NCBI RefSeq assembly: GCF_900182985.1
Contig: NZ_FXUY01000001.1
Coordinates: 1,550,001 to 1,614,000, forward strand
Direction of reading: 5' to 3'
DNA: 64,000 nucleotides
From: Pseudomonas helmanticensis
GTDB taxonomy: Bacteria; Pseudomonadota; Gammaproteobacteria; Pseudomonadales; Pseudomonadaceae
Position numbers and translations under genes: made by a program. Numbering within the stretch: position 1 is the stretch's first letter; the number at the start of each line of letters is the position of its first letter. The notes beneath the pieces are model-generated. The model searched no databases, was not told the origin of the DNA, and saw only the letters and a list, made by a program, of their open reading frames with translations. Positions 1 to 9,090 of the stretch are shown piece after piece.

Positions 1-137
1 CAAAAGATCGCAGCCTGCGGCAGCTCCTACTGATCGTTCCCACGCTCCGCGTGGGAATGCCGCCATGGACGCTCTGCGTCCACTGTGACGCGGAGCGTCA
101 CGGGATGCGTTCCCACGCAGAGCGTGGGAACGATCAT
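1..137. repeat. REP half-element plus palindromic intergenic element, copy 1
   Basis: Bases 1-30 are the right half of the GTAGGAGCTGCCGCAGG-type REP. Bases 32-137 are a roughly 105-bp element with ends GATCGTTCCCACGC and GCGTGGGAACGATC. Two internal hairpins have arms GGACGC/GCGTCC and GTGACGC/GCGTCAC. The same element recurs at 2058-2161 and, in the opposite orientation, at 7957-8058. It lies just beyond the 3' end of the lipoprotein operon, so it may work as a terminator or mRNA-stabilising structure; that role is inference. Confidence 0.85.
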
Positions 138-145
138 TACCGGGT

Positions 146-805
146 TTAGTCAGTGCCGTATTTCGGCGAACGCGGGCCGTATAGCAGGCCCGCCGGGTGT
201 CCGGCCGAGAGCAGGCGATTGCTCGCCACACCGGCAATCGGATAACCGGCATCGGTGGAACTGTTGATGATCTGCTTCACTGCCGCTGTGATCAGCATGC
301 CAACCAGACCGCCACCACCGTTATTGCCGCCCTCTTCGCTCGACGCCCGCGCCGCACCGGTCCACAGCGTGGTGCCGGTTTTCAGGTCAACCAGTTTCGC
401 CGTCGCGGTCACTGCGGTTTCGCTGCTGATCACCATGTAACGCGTACCGTATTCGGAAACGGTGATGTACAGCGCCGCGTCCGCACCGAAGATTTCCTTC
501 AGTTTGTTCGGCGGTGCCTGATGAATGTCATCCGGTGTGGTCAGGCCGTTCTGGCGGAAGGTCTCGTCGACCAGCGCAATCGGCAACACGTAGTAACCGG
601 CTTCGGCCAGCGGGAACGTCACTTGCGACAACAGGCTGTACGACGCCTTCACATCCGGCGAAGTGTTCAGCGGTGGCAGCACCAGAATGGTCTTCGGCCG
701 CGCCTGTTTGTACGCCGAATAGTCGACGGTTTTCGGCGCGACACAGCCACCGAGTACGGTCAGGGCCAACGCGCCGGCCAGCAGTTTCAATGCGCGCGAA
801 ATCAT
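146..805 (-). CDS. DUF799 (GNA1162-like) lipoprotein
   Basis: 219-residue protein beginning [20 protein letters not shown], with a lipobox (LGGC) that makes it a predicted outer-membrane lipoprotein. The body, with '[18 protein letters not shown]' and a glycine-rich stretch near residue 170, matches the DUF799/GNA1162 family as I remember it. That family forms TolB-N-like folds associated with cell-surface assemblies. It is the last gene of a three-gene operon: its ATG overlaps the stop of the DUF4810 gene by 4 bp, so the two are translationally coupled. CsgG, DUF4810 and DUF799 genes occur together in many proteobacteria and probably build one envelope complex. The family call is firm; the cellular role is unknown. 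Confidence 0.85.
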   Translation of the reverse strand: MISRALKLLAGALALTVLGGCVAPKTVDYSAYKQARPKTILVLPPLNTSPDVKASYSLLSQVTFPLAEAGYYVLPIALVDETFRQNGLTTPDDIHQAPPNKLKEIFGADAALYITVSEYGTRYMVISSETAVTATAKLVDLKTGTTLWTGAARASSEEGGNNGGGGLVGMLITAAVKQIINSSTDAGYPIAGVASNRLLSAGHPAGLLYGPRSPKYGTD

Positions 806-1170
806 TGCACGACTCCGGCCTTGGCGTTTTTAAGGAGAAAATCCATGTACGTGCCGGACTCGGGGAACAGCGCTTTCTCGGTGTTGAACTGCTGCACCAT
901 CTGATCGTCCTTGCCCATGCTCAGGTACAACAGGCCCAGGTGCGCGTGGTAACCCGGCGGTACGGCTTTGCCGGTGGAACGGATCTTTTGCAAATCACGT
1001 TCAAGCGCTTCGGCCTGGGCTTCTTTCGGCTCTTCGCCTTTGAAGTATTCGTAGACCTGCGGCTCGTAGCCTTCCCACTGGTACAGGGTTTTCGGGCTGC
1101 TGCAACCGGCCAGCAAGGCGCTGGCGGCCAGCGTCAGCACCAACAATGTGCGCGACATAGTCAAATTCAT
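802..1170 (-). CDS. DUF4810 lipoprotein
   Basis: 122-residue lipoprotein with a short signal sequence and lipobox (LLAGC) near residue 22, followed by 'SPKTLYQWEGYEPQVYEYFK', characteristic of DUF4810. The remainder is helical and TPR-like ('HAHLGLLYLSMGKDDQMVQQ'). It is the middle gene of the CsgG-DUF4810-DUF799 operon: 29 bp downstream of the CsgG-like gene and overlapping the next gene by 4 bp. An ATG four codons in (MSRTLL) is an alternative start. The function is not established; an accessory role to the CsgG-like lipoprotein is inferred from context. Confidence 0.85.
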   Translation of the reverse strand: MNLTMSRTLLVLTLAASALLAGCSSPKTLYQWEGYEPQVYEYFKGEEPKEAQAEALERDLQKIRSTGKAVPPGYHAHLGLLYLSMGKDDQMVQQFNTEKALFPESGTYMDFLLKNAKAGVVQ

Positions 1171-1199
1171 GGGGTGTTGCTCCTTGCAATGGGCGTCGA

Positions 1200-1892
1200 T
1201 CAGTTGCCCGGTTTCCAGGCACCGGCGTTCATGCCGTCCACCAGACGATTGATTGCCTCACGCATGGCCAGGTCGAGGACTTTGCCGTTGAGGGTGGAGT
1301 CGTAGGCAGCGGTGCCGCCGAAGCCGATGATTTCGCGGTTGGACAAGGCGTATTCGCCCGCGCCCTGTGTCGAATAGACCACTTCGGAAGTACTGATGTT
1401 GACGATGTTCAGGTTGACCTTGGCGTAGGCGACCTGGGTCTTGCCACGGCCGAGAATGCCGAACAACTGGTGATCGCCGGTCTCTTTGCGGCCGAACTCG
1501 GTAACGTCACCGGTGACCACATAATCAGCGCCTTTCAAGCGTTGGGCCTGGCCCTTGATCGCCGCTTCCTGCTGGATTTCACCCATGTTGTCGCGATCCA
1601 GCACGCTGAAGCGGTTGGTCTGCTGCAAGTGGGTGATGAGAATAGTCTTGGCCTGGCCACCGAGACGGTCGACGCCATCGGAGAAGATCCCGCGCATGTA
1701 GCTGGAGCGGTTGTCGAACTTGCCCACGGCCATTGGCACGCGAACGCCGGTCCAGATCTGCGAAGCGCTTTCAACCTTGGCCACCGGCAATGCGCGGGAG
1801 CTTTCAGTGGCGCAACCGGCGAGCGAGCCGGCCAGCGTGCCCAGCACCGCAATCGCCACGCCTGAGACCAACATCCGGGAGATCATTCTCAC
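1200..1892 (-). CDS. CsgG/HfaB family lipoprotein
   Basis: About 230 residues. The N-terminal signal sequence ends in a lipobox (SLAGC), followed by a CsgG-type core with 'VAKVESASQIWTGVRVPMAV', 'MRGIFSDGVDRLGGQAKTIL' and 'GADYVVTGDVTEFGRK'. CsgG proteins form outer-membrane export channels for curli; the HfaB branch anchors holdfasts. I place the start at GTG 1892 because AAGGAA lies six bases upstream of it; an ATG two codons later (1886) is possible but badly spaced. The open frame continues upstream to 1964, but that part has no signal-peptide character. It is the first gene of the lipoprotein operon. No curli subunit genes are nearby, so a curli role is not supported. Confidence 0.85.
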   Translation of the reverse strand: MRMISRMLVSGVAIAVLGTLAGSLAGCATESSRALPVAKVESASQIWTGVRVPMAVGKFDNRSSYMRGIFSDGVDRLGGQAKTILITHLQQTNRFSVLDRDNMGEIQQEAAIKGQAQRLKGADYVVTGDVTEFGRKETGDHQLFGILGRGKTQVAYAKVNLNIVNISTSEVVYSTQGAGEYALSNREIIGFGGTAAYDSTLNGKVLDLAMREAINRLVDGMNAGAWKPGN

Positions 1893-2029
1893 TGAGTATT
1901 CCTTTTTGAAAAACAGGGGTGTCCCGGCACGGCAAAGCGTTGAGGCTCGGGAAAGGGCCGGCATTATGCCAAAGTGCCATCACCGCGAACAGATTTTTTT
2001 GACGCCACCAATTTGACCCGCTTGCCACC

Positions 2030-2161
2030 TGTAGGAGCTGCCGCAGGCTGCGATCTTGATCGTTCCCACGCTCTGCGTGGGAATGCAGCCACGGACGCTC
2101 CGCGTCCACTGTGACGCAGAGCGTCACGGCGGGCGTTACCACGCAGAGCGTGGGAACGATC
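2030..2161. repeat. REP half-element plus palindromic intergenic element, copy 2
   Basis: A REP left half (TGTAGGAGCTGCCGCAGG) is followed from 2058 by a second copy of the GATCGTTCCCACGC element, ending at 2161. It fills the gap between the dnaE2 3' end (2170) and the CsgG-like gene. It is in the same orientation as copy 1, and the internal hairpins appear in the same order. Confidence 0.85.
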
Positions 2162-2169
2162 AGGGTGCG

Positions 2170-5100
2170 CTAATGGAAATCGCGGCTCTGCACGCGGATG
2201 CCATTGAGCAACGGGCTGAGATCGCTCAGGCGGCCGGCGATCAGGTGGCGCACTTCGCCTTCGCGTTCCCAGCGGCCGTCGACCTTGAGCAATTGCGAGC
2301 CGACCAGCACCTGGCGTTGACGCTCGGCCAGATCGCGCCAGACCACCACGTTGACGTTACCGAACTCGTCTTCGAGGGTGACGAAGGTCACGCCGCTGGC
2401 GGTGCCCGGACGTTGCCGGCCGGTAACCAACCCGGCAACACTCACCGGCCTGCCATGCTCGACGTCGAGCAACTCCTGCGAACTGCGGCAGCGCCGGGCC
2501 TTGAGTTCGCCGCGCAACAACGCCAGCGGATGCGGCCCCAATGTGGTGCCGAGCGTGGCGTAGTCAGTGTGCAAATCCTCGCCGACGCTGGGTTTTGGCA
2601 GCACCACGTCGGGTTCTTCCTGGCTCGGCAACCCGGCAAACAAGCCAAGCTGTTTCTGCACCCCGGCCACCTCCCAGCGCGCCCGATGACGATGCCCGGC
2701 CAAACCGCGCAACGCCCCGGAATCCGCCAATAACGCCTGCGCGCGGCTGTCGAGCGCCGCCCGCTCGCCGAGATCAGCAACATCGGCAAACGCCCCGCGC
2801 GCCCGAGCCGCTTCGATGCGCCGGGCATCGTCCTCGCGAAAGCCCTTGATCATCCGCAGGCCCATGCGGATCGCCGGTTGCGCCGCCGTGGTGGTTTCCA
2901 GGCTGCAATCCCAGTCACTGGCGCGCACGTCCACCGGACGGATCTGCAATTGATGCCGGCGCGCATCCTGGAGAATCTGGTCGGGACTGTAGAAACCCAT
3001 CGGCCAGCTGTTGATCAGCGCACAGGCGAACGCCGCCGGTTCGTGGCACTTGAGCCAGCAACTGGCGTAGGTCAGCAAGGCGAAACTGGCGGCGTGGGAT
3101 TCGGGGAACCCATAGCTGCCGAAGCCCTTGATCTGCTCGAAAATCTGCGCGGCGAACTCGGGCGTGTAGCCGTTTTTCTTCATGCCGGCAGCGAGGCGTT
3201 CCTTGTGCGGCTCCAGCCCGCCGTGACGTTTCCATGCGGCCATCGAGCGGCGCAACTGATCGGCCTCGCCGGGGCTGTAGTCGGCGGCGACGATGGCGAT
3301 CTGCATGACCTGTTCCTGAAACAGCGGCACGCCGAGGGTACGTTTGAGCACCACTTCCAGCTCCGGTGACGGGTAGGTTTCCTCTTCTTCCTTGTTCCGC
3401 CGGCGCAGGTACGGATGGACCATCCCGCCCTGAATCGGCCCCGGGCGGACGATGGCCACCTCAATCACCAGGTCATAGAACTTCGCCGGTTTCAGGCGCG
3501 GCAGCATCGACATCTGCGCCCGCGACTCGATCTGGAACACGCCGATGGTGTCGGCGCGGCTGATCATTTCGTAAGTCGGTTTGTCCTCGGCCGGAATCGT
3601 CGCCAGGCTCAAGTCCTGATTACGATGCCGGCGCAGCAGATCGAAGCAACGGCGGATCGCGCTGAGCATGCCGAGGGCGAGGATATCCACCTTGAGCAAG
3701 CCGACTGCGTCGAGATCGTCCTTGTCCCACTGGATGATCGTGCGCTCGGCCATCGCCGCGTTCTCGACCGGCACCAGGGTGTCCAGCGGCTGCTCGGAAA
3801 TCACGAAGCCGCCAGGATGCTGGGACAGGTGCCGGGGAAAGCCGATCAGTTGCCCGGTCAGGCTCAGCACCCGGCGCAACACCGGACTGTCCGGGTCGAA
3901 GCCGCCCTCGAGCAGGCGCTCCAGCGGCGGTGTTTCATCGCTCCAGTGGCCGCAGCAATCGGCCAGTGCATTGATCTGATCCGGCGGCAGGCCCAAGGCC
4001 TTGGCCACATCGCGTACCGCACCGGCGGCGTGGTAGGTGCTGACCACCGCAGTCAACGCTGCGCGGCCACGGCCGTAACGGCGAAACACGTATTGCAGGA
4101 CTTCTTCGCGGCGTTCGTGCTCGAAGTCGACATCGATGTCCGGTGGCTCGTTACGCTCCTTGGACATGAAACGCTCGAACAGCAGCGTGGTGCGATCCGG
4201 GTCGATCTCGGTGATACCCAAGGCAAAACACACCGCCGAGTTGGCCGCCGAGCCACGGCCCTGACAGAGGATGTGTTGCGTACGAGCGAAGCGCACCACG
4301 TCGTGTACGGTGAGGAAGTAGCTTTCGTAGCCGAGTTCGGCGATCAGTTGCAGTTCGTCGTCGATCTGCTTGAGCACTTTGGCTTGCGGGCCTTTGGGCC
4401 AGCGCCAGGCGATGCCCTCTTCGGTCAGATGGCGCAGCCAGGAACTGGCGCTATGGCCCTCGGGCACCAGCTCCTTGGGATATTGATAACGCAACTCGCC
4501 GAGGTCGAAGGTGCAGCGTCGGGCCAGATTTACCGAGGCGTCCAGCAAGGCCTGCGGATACAACTCGCGCAACACCTCGACAGTGCGTAAATGCCGCTCG
4601 CCATTGGGGTGCAAACGCAACCCCGCCTCGGCCACCGGCAGGTGATGACGAATCGCCGTCATGGTGTCCTGCAAGGCGCGCCGGCCACGGGCGTGCATGT
4701 GCACATCGCCGCTGGCCACGGACGGTACCTGCAACTCGGCGGCCAGACTCAACAATGCCGCCAGGCGCTGCTGATCGTTCTGTCCGCAATGCAACTGCAC
4801 TGCCAGCCACAGCTGCTCGCCGAAGGTCTGCTTCAACCAGCGGCCTTCTTCGACCTCATCGACCGCGTCCGGTACCCACAACACCAACAGGCCCGCCAGC
4901 GGTTCATTGAAGTCCTCGCGCAGCACTTGATACTGGCCCTTTTGCGTACGCCGGCGGGCACGGGTAATCAAGCCGCACAGCGCCTGATAACCCGCCAGGT
5001 TCTCGACCAGCAGTACCAGTTTCGGGCCGTTGTCGATGCGGATTTCACTGCCGATGATCAGCGGCAGCTCCACCGATTTCGCCGCTTGCCACGCCCGCAC

Positions 5101-5247
5101 AATCCCCGCCAGCGTGCATTCGTCGGTAATCGCCAGCGCTTGATAGCCGTGCTTTTTCGCCCGCTGAAACAACTCCAGCGCACTGGAAGCACCGCGCTGG
5201 AAGCTGAAGTTCGACAGGCAGTGCAGCTCGGCATAGCCATCGTTCAT
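2170..5247 (-). CDS. dnaE2: Error-prone DNA polymerase III alpha subunit DnaE2
   Basis: 1025-residue C-family polymerase that does the synthesis in the ImuA-ImuB-DnaE2 translesion mutasome. The N-terminal PHP domain begins '[20 protein letters not shown]' and contains '[12 protein letters not shown]'. The polymerase core carries the catalytic-aspartate motif [12 protein letters not shown] near residue 370. The C-terminus has a helix-hairpin-helix and an OB fold ('[20 protein letters not shown]'). The length is normal for DnaE2 and shorter than replicative DnaE1. I use ATG 5247, which overlaps the imuB stop as ATGA; the open frame extends seven codons upstream. It is the last gene of the lexA2-imuA-imuB-dnaE2 operon and so is expected to be DNA-damage induced. 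Confidence 0.97.
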   Translation of the reverse strand: MNDGYAELHCLSNFSFQRGASSALELFQRAKKHGYQALAITDECTLAGIVRAWQAAKSVELPLIIGSEIRIDNGPKLVLLVENLAGYQALCGLITRARRRTQKGQYQVLREDFNEPLAGLLVLWVPDAVDEVEEGRWLKQTFGEQLWLAVQLHCGQNDQQRLAALLSLAAELQVPSVASGDVHMHARGRRALQDTMTAIRHHLPVAEAGLRLHPNGERHLRTVEVLRELYPQALLDASVNLARRCTFDLGELRYQYPKELVPEGHSASSWLRHLTEEGIAWRWPKGPQAKVLKQIDDELQLIAELGYESYFLTVHDVVRFARTQHILCQGRGSAANSAVCFALGITEIDPDRTTLLFERFMSKERNEPPDIDVDFEHERREEVLQYVFRRYGRGRAALTAVVSTYHAAGAVRDVAKALGLPPDQINALADCCGHWSDETPPLERLLEGGFDPDSPVLRRVLSLTGQLIGFPRHLSQHPGGFVISEQPLDTLVPVENAAMAERTIIQWDKDDLDAVGLLKVDILALGMLSAIRRCFDLLRRHRNQDLSLATIPAEDKPTYEMISRADTIGVFQIESRAQMSMLPRLKPAKFYDLVIEVAIVRPGPIQGGMVHPYLRRRNKEEEETYPSPELEVVLKRTLGVPLFQEQVMQIAIVAADYSPGEADQLRRSMAAWKRHGGLEPHKERLAAGMKKNGYTPEFAAQIFEQIKGFGSYGFPESHAASFALLTYASCWLKCHEPAAFACALINSWPMGFYSPDQILQDARRHQLQIRPVDVRASDWDCSLETTTAAQPAIRMGLRMIKGFREDDARRIEAARARGAFADVADLGERAALDSRAQALLADSGALRGLAGHRHRARWEVAGVQKQLGLFAGLPSQEEPDVVLPKPSVGEDLHTDYATLGTTLGPHPLALLRGELKARRCRSSQELLDVEHGRPVSVAGLVTGRQRPGTASGVTFVTLEDEFGNVNVVVWRDLAERQRQVLVGSQLLKVDGRWEREGEVRHLIAGRLSDLSPLLNGIRVQSRDFH

Positions 5248-6659
5248 GCAAACCAGCCCTGCAGCCACAACGGACCGCCCTCACCCACCGCCCGATAAGC
5301 CCAGCCCTGCTGACCGGCGCGGTTCTGGATCAGGTAATAATCGCGGCGCACATCGGCGCCGTCCCACCAGCCCGATTCGATGCGCTCCGGGCCCATGAGA
5401 ATCCGCGCCGAACCTTGCGGCACGCTTTGCGGTTCATCGAGCAACCAGCCCGGACGCTGCACCTTCGGCAACCCGCTGCAGCGCAGTTTGTCGACGCCGT
5501 TCTGCCACGCACACTCGGGCCGGTGATCGGCCTGAAAACGCAGCCCCTGCACCGCGTCATCGCCCAGACGTGCCCGCAGGCGTTCGCGCAATTGCTCCCA
5601 GGGCAAGGTCTGCTGCGGACGGTCGTCAAACAGCTCCTGAAACTGCGGGACGAAACTCGGCAGATCCTCGGCGCGCAAGCGAAAGCCACGCACCGGCGCC
5701 TCGACCTGCACTTGTTCCAGGCGTCCACGGGCCAGTTCGAAGAGCATCGCCGGATCACGTTCGGCGCTGAGCAGGCCGACCTTGATCACTGTGTCCGGCA
5801 GCCCGGCGTGTTCCAGATGCAGATCGAAACGCTGCACGCCGCTGTCGCGTCCGCAAAGGAACGCCGACAGGTCACCGGTCAAACGACGTAACGGGAACAG
5901 CAGCGCCTGATGCGATTGCACGTCGAAATTCAGCTCGATGCGCACATCGAAACGATCCGGCGGCAAGTAAAACTCCAGCGCCAATGGCCGCGCACCGAAC
6001 AAGGTGTCGAGGTGTTTGAGCATCTGCGCCTCGAAGCGTCGGGCCAGCGCCTGCCGTGGCAGGCTCTGTACCTGACTGAGGTTGCGCAGGCCCATGCGCG
6101 ACAGCGCCGTGGCCACATTCGGCTCCAGCCCGACACGGTCGACAGGCAACTGGCCGAGGTGATGTTGCAAGGCTTCGCCATCGGGCACCACCAGACCGTC
6201 ATAAGCGTTGGCCAGCACCCGTGCTGCCACTGGATTTGGCGCGGCAACGATGCGGTGGCGAAAGCCCAGATCCGTCAGTTCCTTACGCAGCCGTGCTTCG
6301 AACTGCGCCCAGGAACCGAACAGACCCAGGCTCGATTCAATCTCGAAGACCACGGTACGCGGGTAATGCACACTGACCTGCGCGCTGAAACCGTAGGCCC
6401 AGGCGGCGAGAAACTGCTGCCAGTGCTCGACCTCGGCCGCTTCGTAATCGGCGGTGATAAAACCTTTGCTCATCGCCTGAGCGGCCGTCATCGACTGGCC
6501 GGGACGCAAGCCAAGCTTGCGCGCTGGCGGATTGACCGCTTGCAGCACCCGACGCTGGGCCGGACCGCTGAGCAGGACCAGCGGCTCATCGGGATCGGGG
6601 CGTTGGCGCAATACAGCGTCGAGGGCCAATTGCGGAAACAGGATACATACCCAGCGCAT
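5244..6659 (-). CDS. imuB: ImuB, Y-family polymerase-like mutasome protein
   Basis: 471 residues with the Y-family (DinB-like) fold, starting '[20 protein letters not shown]'. ImuB proteins are catalytically inactive Y-family paralogues that bind the beta clamp and bridge ImuA and DnaE2. The little-finger region ('[20 protein letters not shown]') and C-terminal tail ('[19 protein letters not shown]') are typical of ImuB. ATG 6659 was chosen because it is where homology to the fold begins; the open frame runs upstream to 6761 through the imuA 3' end. It sits 7 bp after imuA and overlaps dnaE2 by 4 bp. Confidence 0.95.
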   Translation of the reverse strand: MRWVCILFPQLALDAVLRQRPDPDEPLVLLSGPAQRRVLQAVNPPARKLGLRPGQSMTAAQAMSKGFITADYEAAEVEHWQQFLAAWAYGFSAQVSVHYPRTVVFEIESSLGLFGSWAQFEARLRKELTDLGFRHRIVAAPNPVAARVLANAYDGLVVPDGEALQHHLGQLPVDRVGLEPNVATALSRMGLRNLSQVQSLPRQALARRFEAQMLKHLDTLFGARPLALEFYLPPDRFDVRIELNFDVQSHQALLFPLRRLTGDLSAFLCGRDSGVQRFDLHLEHAGLPDTVIKVGLLSAERDPAMLFELARGRLEQVQVEAPVRGFRLRAEDLPSFVPQFQELFDDRPQQTLPWEQLRERLRARLGDDAVQGLRFQADHRPECAWQNGVDKLRCSGLPKVQRPGWLLDEPQSVPQGSARILMGPERIESGWWDGADVRRDYYLIQNRAGQQGWAYRAVGEGGPLWLQGWFA

Positions 6660-6666
6660 GGCGACC

Positions 6667-7284
6667 TCAATGACCCACGGCAAAGGCAATCGGCGCCGTG
6701 CGCGCCAATCCGCCACGGCACTTGAGGACGCGCAACTGCGCGGGTTTGGCGTCGATGGCAATGCGCAACGCCGCCGGTGACGGGTTGACCGCTTCGCTCA
6801 ACGACCGCCAGGCAAATGCCAGGGTCTGGCCGGTTTCCGCCGCCACCTGCAAACGCCGCAACGCGCGGTCATCGGCCTTGTGCGGCCAGCACAGCACCGC
6901 GCCACAACTGCCGGAACGCAAACACTGTTCCGCCGCCCACAAGGCATCGCGTTCACTGGCCTGAATCACCGACAACTGGCGCAGATCGACGCCGGCGCTT
7001 TCCCACGCCTGCGGGTACGGCACGAACGGCGGCGCTATCAGCACAATGCGCTCGCCCGCTGCCGACAACCGCGCCAGCGTCGGCCAGACCAGTTGCAGTT
7101 CGCCGACACCAGGGGCGGCCAGGAGGATTTCGCTCAGCGCCGCTTCCGGCCAGCCACCGCTGGGCAGTGCCGCGTCCAGCGCGGCGTGCCCGGTCGGTTG
7201 CGGGCTGGCGGCCGGTGGCGCAGGTCGGCCCTTCCAGACCTGGCCGCCATTGAACAGCGTATCCAACGCAACGACGGCGCCCAT
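6667..7284 (-). CDS. imuA: ImuA, translesion-synthesis-associated RecA/SulA-like protein
   Basis: 205 residues matching the pseudomonad ImuA (SulA-like) family: 'HAALDAALPSGGWPEAALSE' resembles the start of a RecA-type core, and 'WPTLARLSAAGERIVLIAPP' follows. ImuA has a RecA-like fold without a full Walker A and is needed for ImuBC-dependent mutagenesis. Its ATG overlaps the lexA2 stop (7284), so it is coupled to its repressor. The family call is strong; how ImuA works mechanistically is less settled. Confidence 0.93.
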   Translation of the reverse strand: MGAVVALDTLFNGGQVWKGRPAPPAASPQPTGHAALDAALPSGGWPEAALSEILLAAPGVGELQLVWPTLARLSAAGERIVLIAPPFVPYPQAWESAGVDLRQLSVIQASERDALWAAEQCLRSGSCGAVLCWPHKADDRALRRLQVAAETGQTLAFAWRSLSEAVNPSPAALRIAIDAKPAQLRVLKCRGGLARTAPIAFAVGH

Positions 7285-7901
7285 CAGCCTTGCCTCACCA
7301 GGCCACAGAACACCCCTTCGATGGCCAGATCCTGATCGTCGCGCACGACAATCGGCTGGTACGCCGGATTGCGCGGCAACAGCCGCACTTCATCGCCGAG
7401 CCGTTCGAAGCGTTTGATGGTGACTTCACCGTCGAGCCGCGCCACGACGATCTGGCCGTTGAGCGCTTCGGGATTGCGCCGCACACCGACCAGATCACCG
7501 TCGAGGATGCCGTCCTCGATCATTGAATCACCCTGCACCCGCAACATGTAATCGGGTGTACGCGAGAACAGCGCCGGGTCGAGCAGCAAGCGGCTATGCA
7601 CGTCGGCATCGGCGCCAATCGGCGCACCGGCAGCGACGCGGCCGAGCACGGGAATGTCGAGCAGCTCCGGACGCGGCGGTTGACCGAGCAAACGAATGCC
7701 CCGGGCCTGATTGGGGTTGACCTCGATAAACCCCGCTTCAGTCAGCGCGAGCACGTGCTTGCGCGCCACGCTGCGCGAGGCAAAACCAAAAGCCTCGCTG
7801 ATTTCAGCGAGGCTTGGGGGCTGACCGTGTTCAGCGATTCGATCGCGGATAAAGGTCAGGATGGCGGTACGGCGGGGAGTGAGGTTCGTCATGGAGTACA
7901 T
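7284..7901 (-). CDS. lexA: LexA2, SOS repressor of the imuA-imuB-dnaE2 operon
   Basis: 205-residue LexA: N-terminal winged helix ('AEISEAFGFASRSVARKHVL'), an Ala-Gly autocleavage site in VAAGAP near residue 92, catalytic Ser in QGDSMIEDG near residue 125, and the catalytic Lys in EVTIKRFE near residue 160. Pseudomonads carry a second LexA dedicated to this cassette, which is what the context shows here. The start at ATG 7901 has AAGAG five bases upstream; ATG 7892 (MTNLTPRR) is an alternative but lacks a good ribosome site. The operator overlaps the start region, so autorepression of the whole operon is expected. Confidence 0.95.
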   Translation of the reverse strand: MYSMTNLTPRRTAILTFIRDRIAEHGQPPSLAEISEAFGFASRSVARKHVLALTEAGFIEVNPNQARGIRLLGQPPRPELLDIPVLGRVAAGAPIGADADVHSRLLLDPALFSRTPDYMLRVQGDSMIEDGILDGDLVGVRRNPEALNGQIVVARLDGEVTIKRFERLGDEVRLLPRNPAYQPIVVRDDQDLAIEGVFCGLVRQG

Positions 7902-7907
7902 TTGTAC
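7896..7907 (-). promoter_or_regulatory. LexA2-type SOS box
   Basis: GTAC-ATTT-GTAC matches the GTAC-N4-GTAC motif reported for Pseudomonas LexA2, which differs from the E. coli CTG-N10-CAG box. It overlaps the first codons of lexA2 (ATG 7901), so bound repressor would also cover the translation start. Confidence 0.85.
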
Positions 7908-7956
7908 TCTTTTCGGATTTTCCTGACAACAGCCGCAGGTCGGCCCACCCCACGTT

Positions 7957-8058
7957 GATCGTTCCCACGCGCCGCGTGGGAATGCAGCCCGTGACGCTTC
8001 GCGTCACTGGACGCAGAGCGTCCCTAGAGGCATTCCCACGCAGAGCGTGGGAACGATC
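7957..8058. repeat. Palindromic intergenic element, copy 3 (opposite orientation)
   Basis: It has the same outer arms (GATCGTTCCCACGC / GCGTGGGAACGATC) as the copies at 32-137 and 2058-2161. The two inner hairpins are in reverse order, GTGACGC first and then GGACGC, which is what insertion in the other orientation would give. It lies between lexA2 and the LysR gene. Confidence 0.85.
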
Positions 8059-8069
8059 AGTGCGGTGAG

Positions 8070-8987
8070 TCAGCTCAGGCCGCGTTCGGCGAGGAATGCG
8101 GCGATGTAATCGATAAAGGCGACGACCTTGGCCGTGGCCCGTCGATGGCTCGGGTACACCGCCAGAATGTGCGGGCCAAAGGTGTCCGGGTCGATCTCAT
8201 AGTCGGCCATGACCCGCACCAGTCGCCCGTCGGCAATGTACGGCGCGGCGCTCCACAGCGGCGTGTGCAGCAGACCGCGCCCGGCCAAAGCACTGGCCAG
8301 CAACAAATCGTAATTATCGCTGCGCAATAGCGGCGCGGTGGGTTGCGCCAGACTCAAACGCTGCCCGTCACGCTCGGCCCACCAGAATTCGCGACTGAGC
8401 AACGGATGCTGATACAGCAGCCATTCATGCTGCTCAAGGGTTTGCGGATTCACCGGCAAGCCCTTGCGCGCCAGGTACTCCGGACTGCCGCACAACGCCA
8501 GGCGATTACTGCCCACCACCCGCGCAATCAGTCCCGGCAAATCATCATGCCCCTCGCGCAACGCCAGGTCATAACCACTTTCCAGCAGATTGACGAACGC
8601 ATCGCACAGGTCCACTTGCAGGCTGATCTGCGGGTATTGCTGCAAAAAGCCGTCACACACCTGATCGAGAAACGCCCGGCCATAGGCCAGCGGCGCGGTG
8701 ATTTTCAGGCTGCCGCGCAAACCGTGCTGCAACTGCTCGATTTCCTCACTGGCCTCGTCCAGCCGCTGCAACACCAGCCGCGCGGTTTCCAGGTACACCC
8801 GGCCAATTTCCGTGAGCAGAATCCGCCGCGTACTGCGCTCGAACAGCCGCGCGCCCAGCTCGGATTCCAGATGATTGACCGCTTTGGTCAGCGCCGACGG
8901 GGTCTTGCCCAATTGCTCGGCGGCGCGGCTGAAACTGCCGAGCTGCGCGGTGACCACGAACATTTTCAATGCACCCAACTTGTCCAT
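8070..8987 (-). CDS. LysR-family transcriptional regulator
   Basis: 305 residues. The N-terminal winged helix-turn-helix is clear ('TAQLGSFSRAAEQLGKTPSA', residues 12-31), followed by the linker helix and a LysR substrate-binding domain starting near residue 90 ('GSLKITAPLAYGRAFLDQVC'). I use ATG 8987 (MDKLGALKMF), the conserved start for this CrgA/DmlR-type subgroup; the frame stays open to 9206, but that would add 73 unrelated residues. It is divergent from the amidohydrolase gene at 9091 with a 103-bp shared promoter region, so control of that gene is likely. The inducer is unknown. Confidence 0.92.
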   Translation of the reverse strand: MDKLGALKMFVVTAQLGSFSRAAEQLGKTPSALTKAVNHLESELGARLFERSTRRILLTEIGRVYLETARLVLQRLDEASEEIEQLQHGLRGSLKITAPLAYGRAFLDQVCDGFLQQYPQISLQVDLCDAFVNLLESGYDLALREGHDDLPGLIARVVGSNRLALCGSPEYLARKGLPVNPQTLEQHEWLLYQHPLLSREFWWAERDGQRLSLAQPTAPLLRSDNYDLLLASALAGRGLLHTPLWSAAPYIADGRLVRVMADYEIDPDTFGPHILAVYPSHRRATAKVVAFIDYIAAFLAERGLS

Positions 8988-9090
8988 GCTTTTTCCATTC
9001 AGGCAAAAACGTTTTTCGTGAGGGAGGCGTTCTGTCAGCCGTTGCCAGCCACTAATCTGGCCATCAGACGCAATAACAAGGAAATCTTCA

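Noticed and set aside
3415..4590. 391-codon plus-strand frame
   Set aside because: Antisense to the dnaE2 polymerase core.
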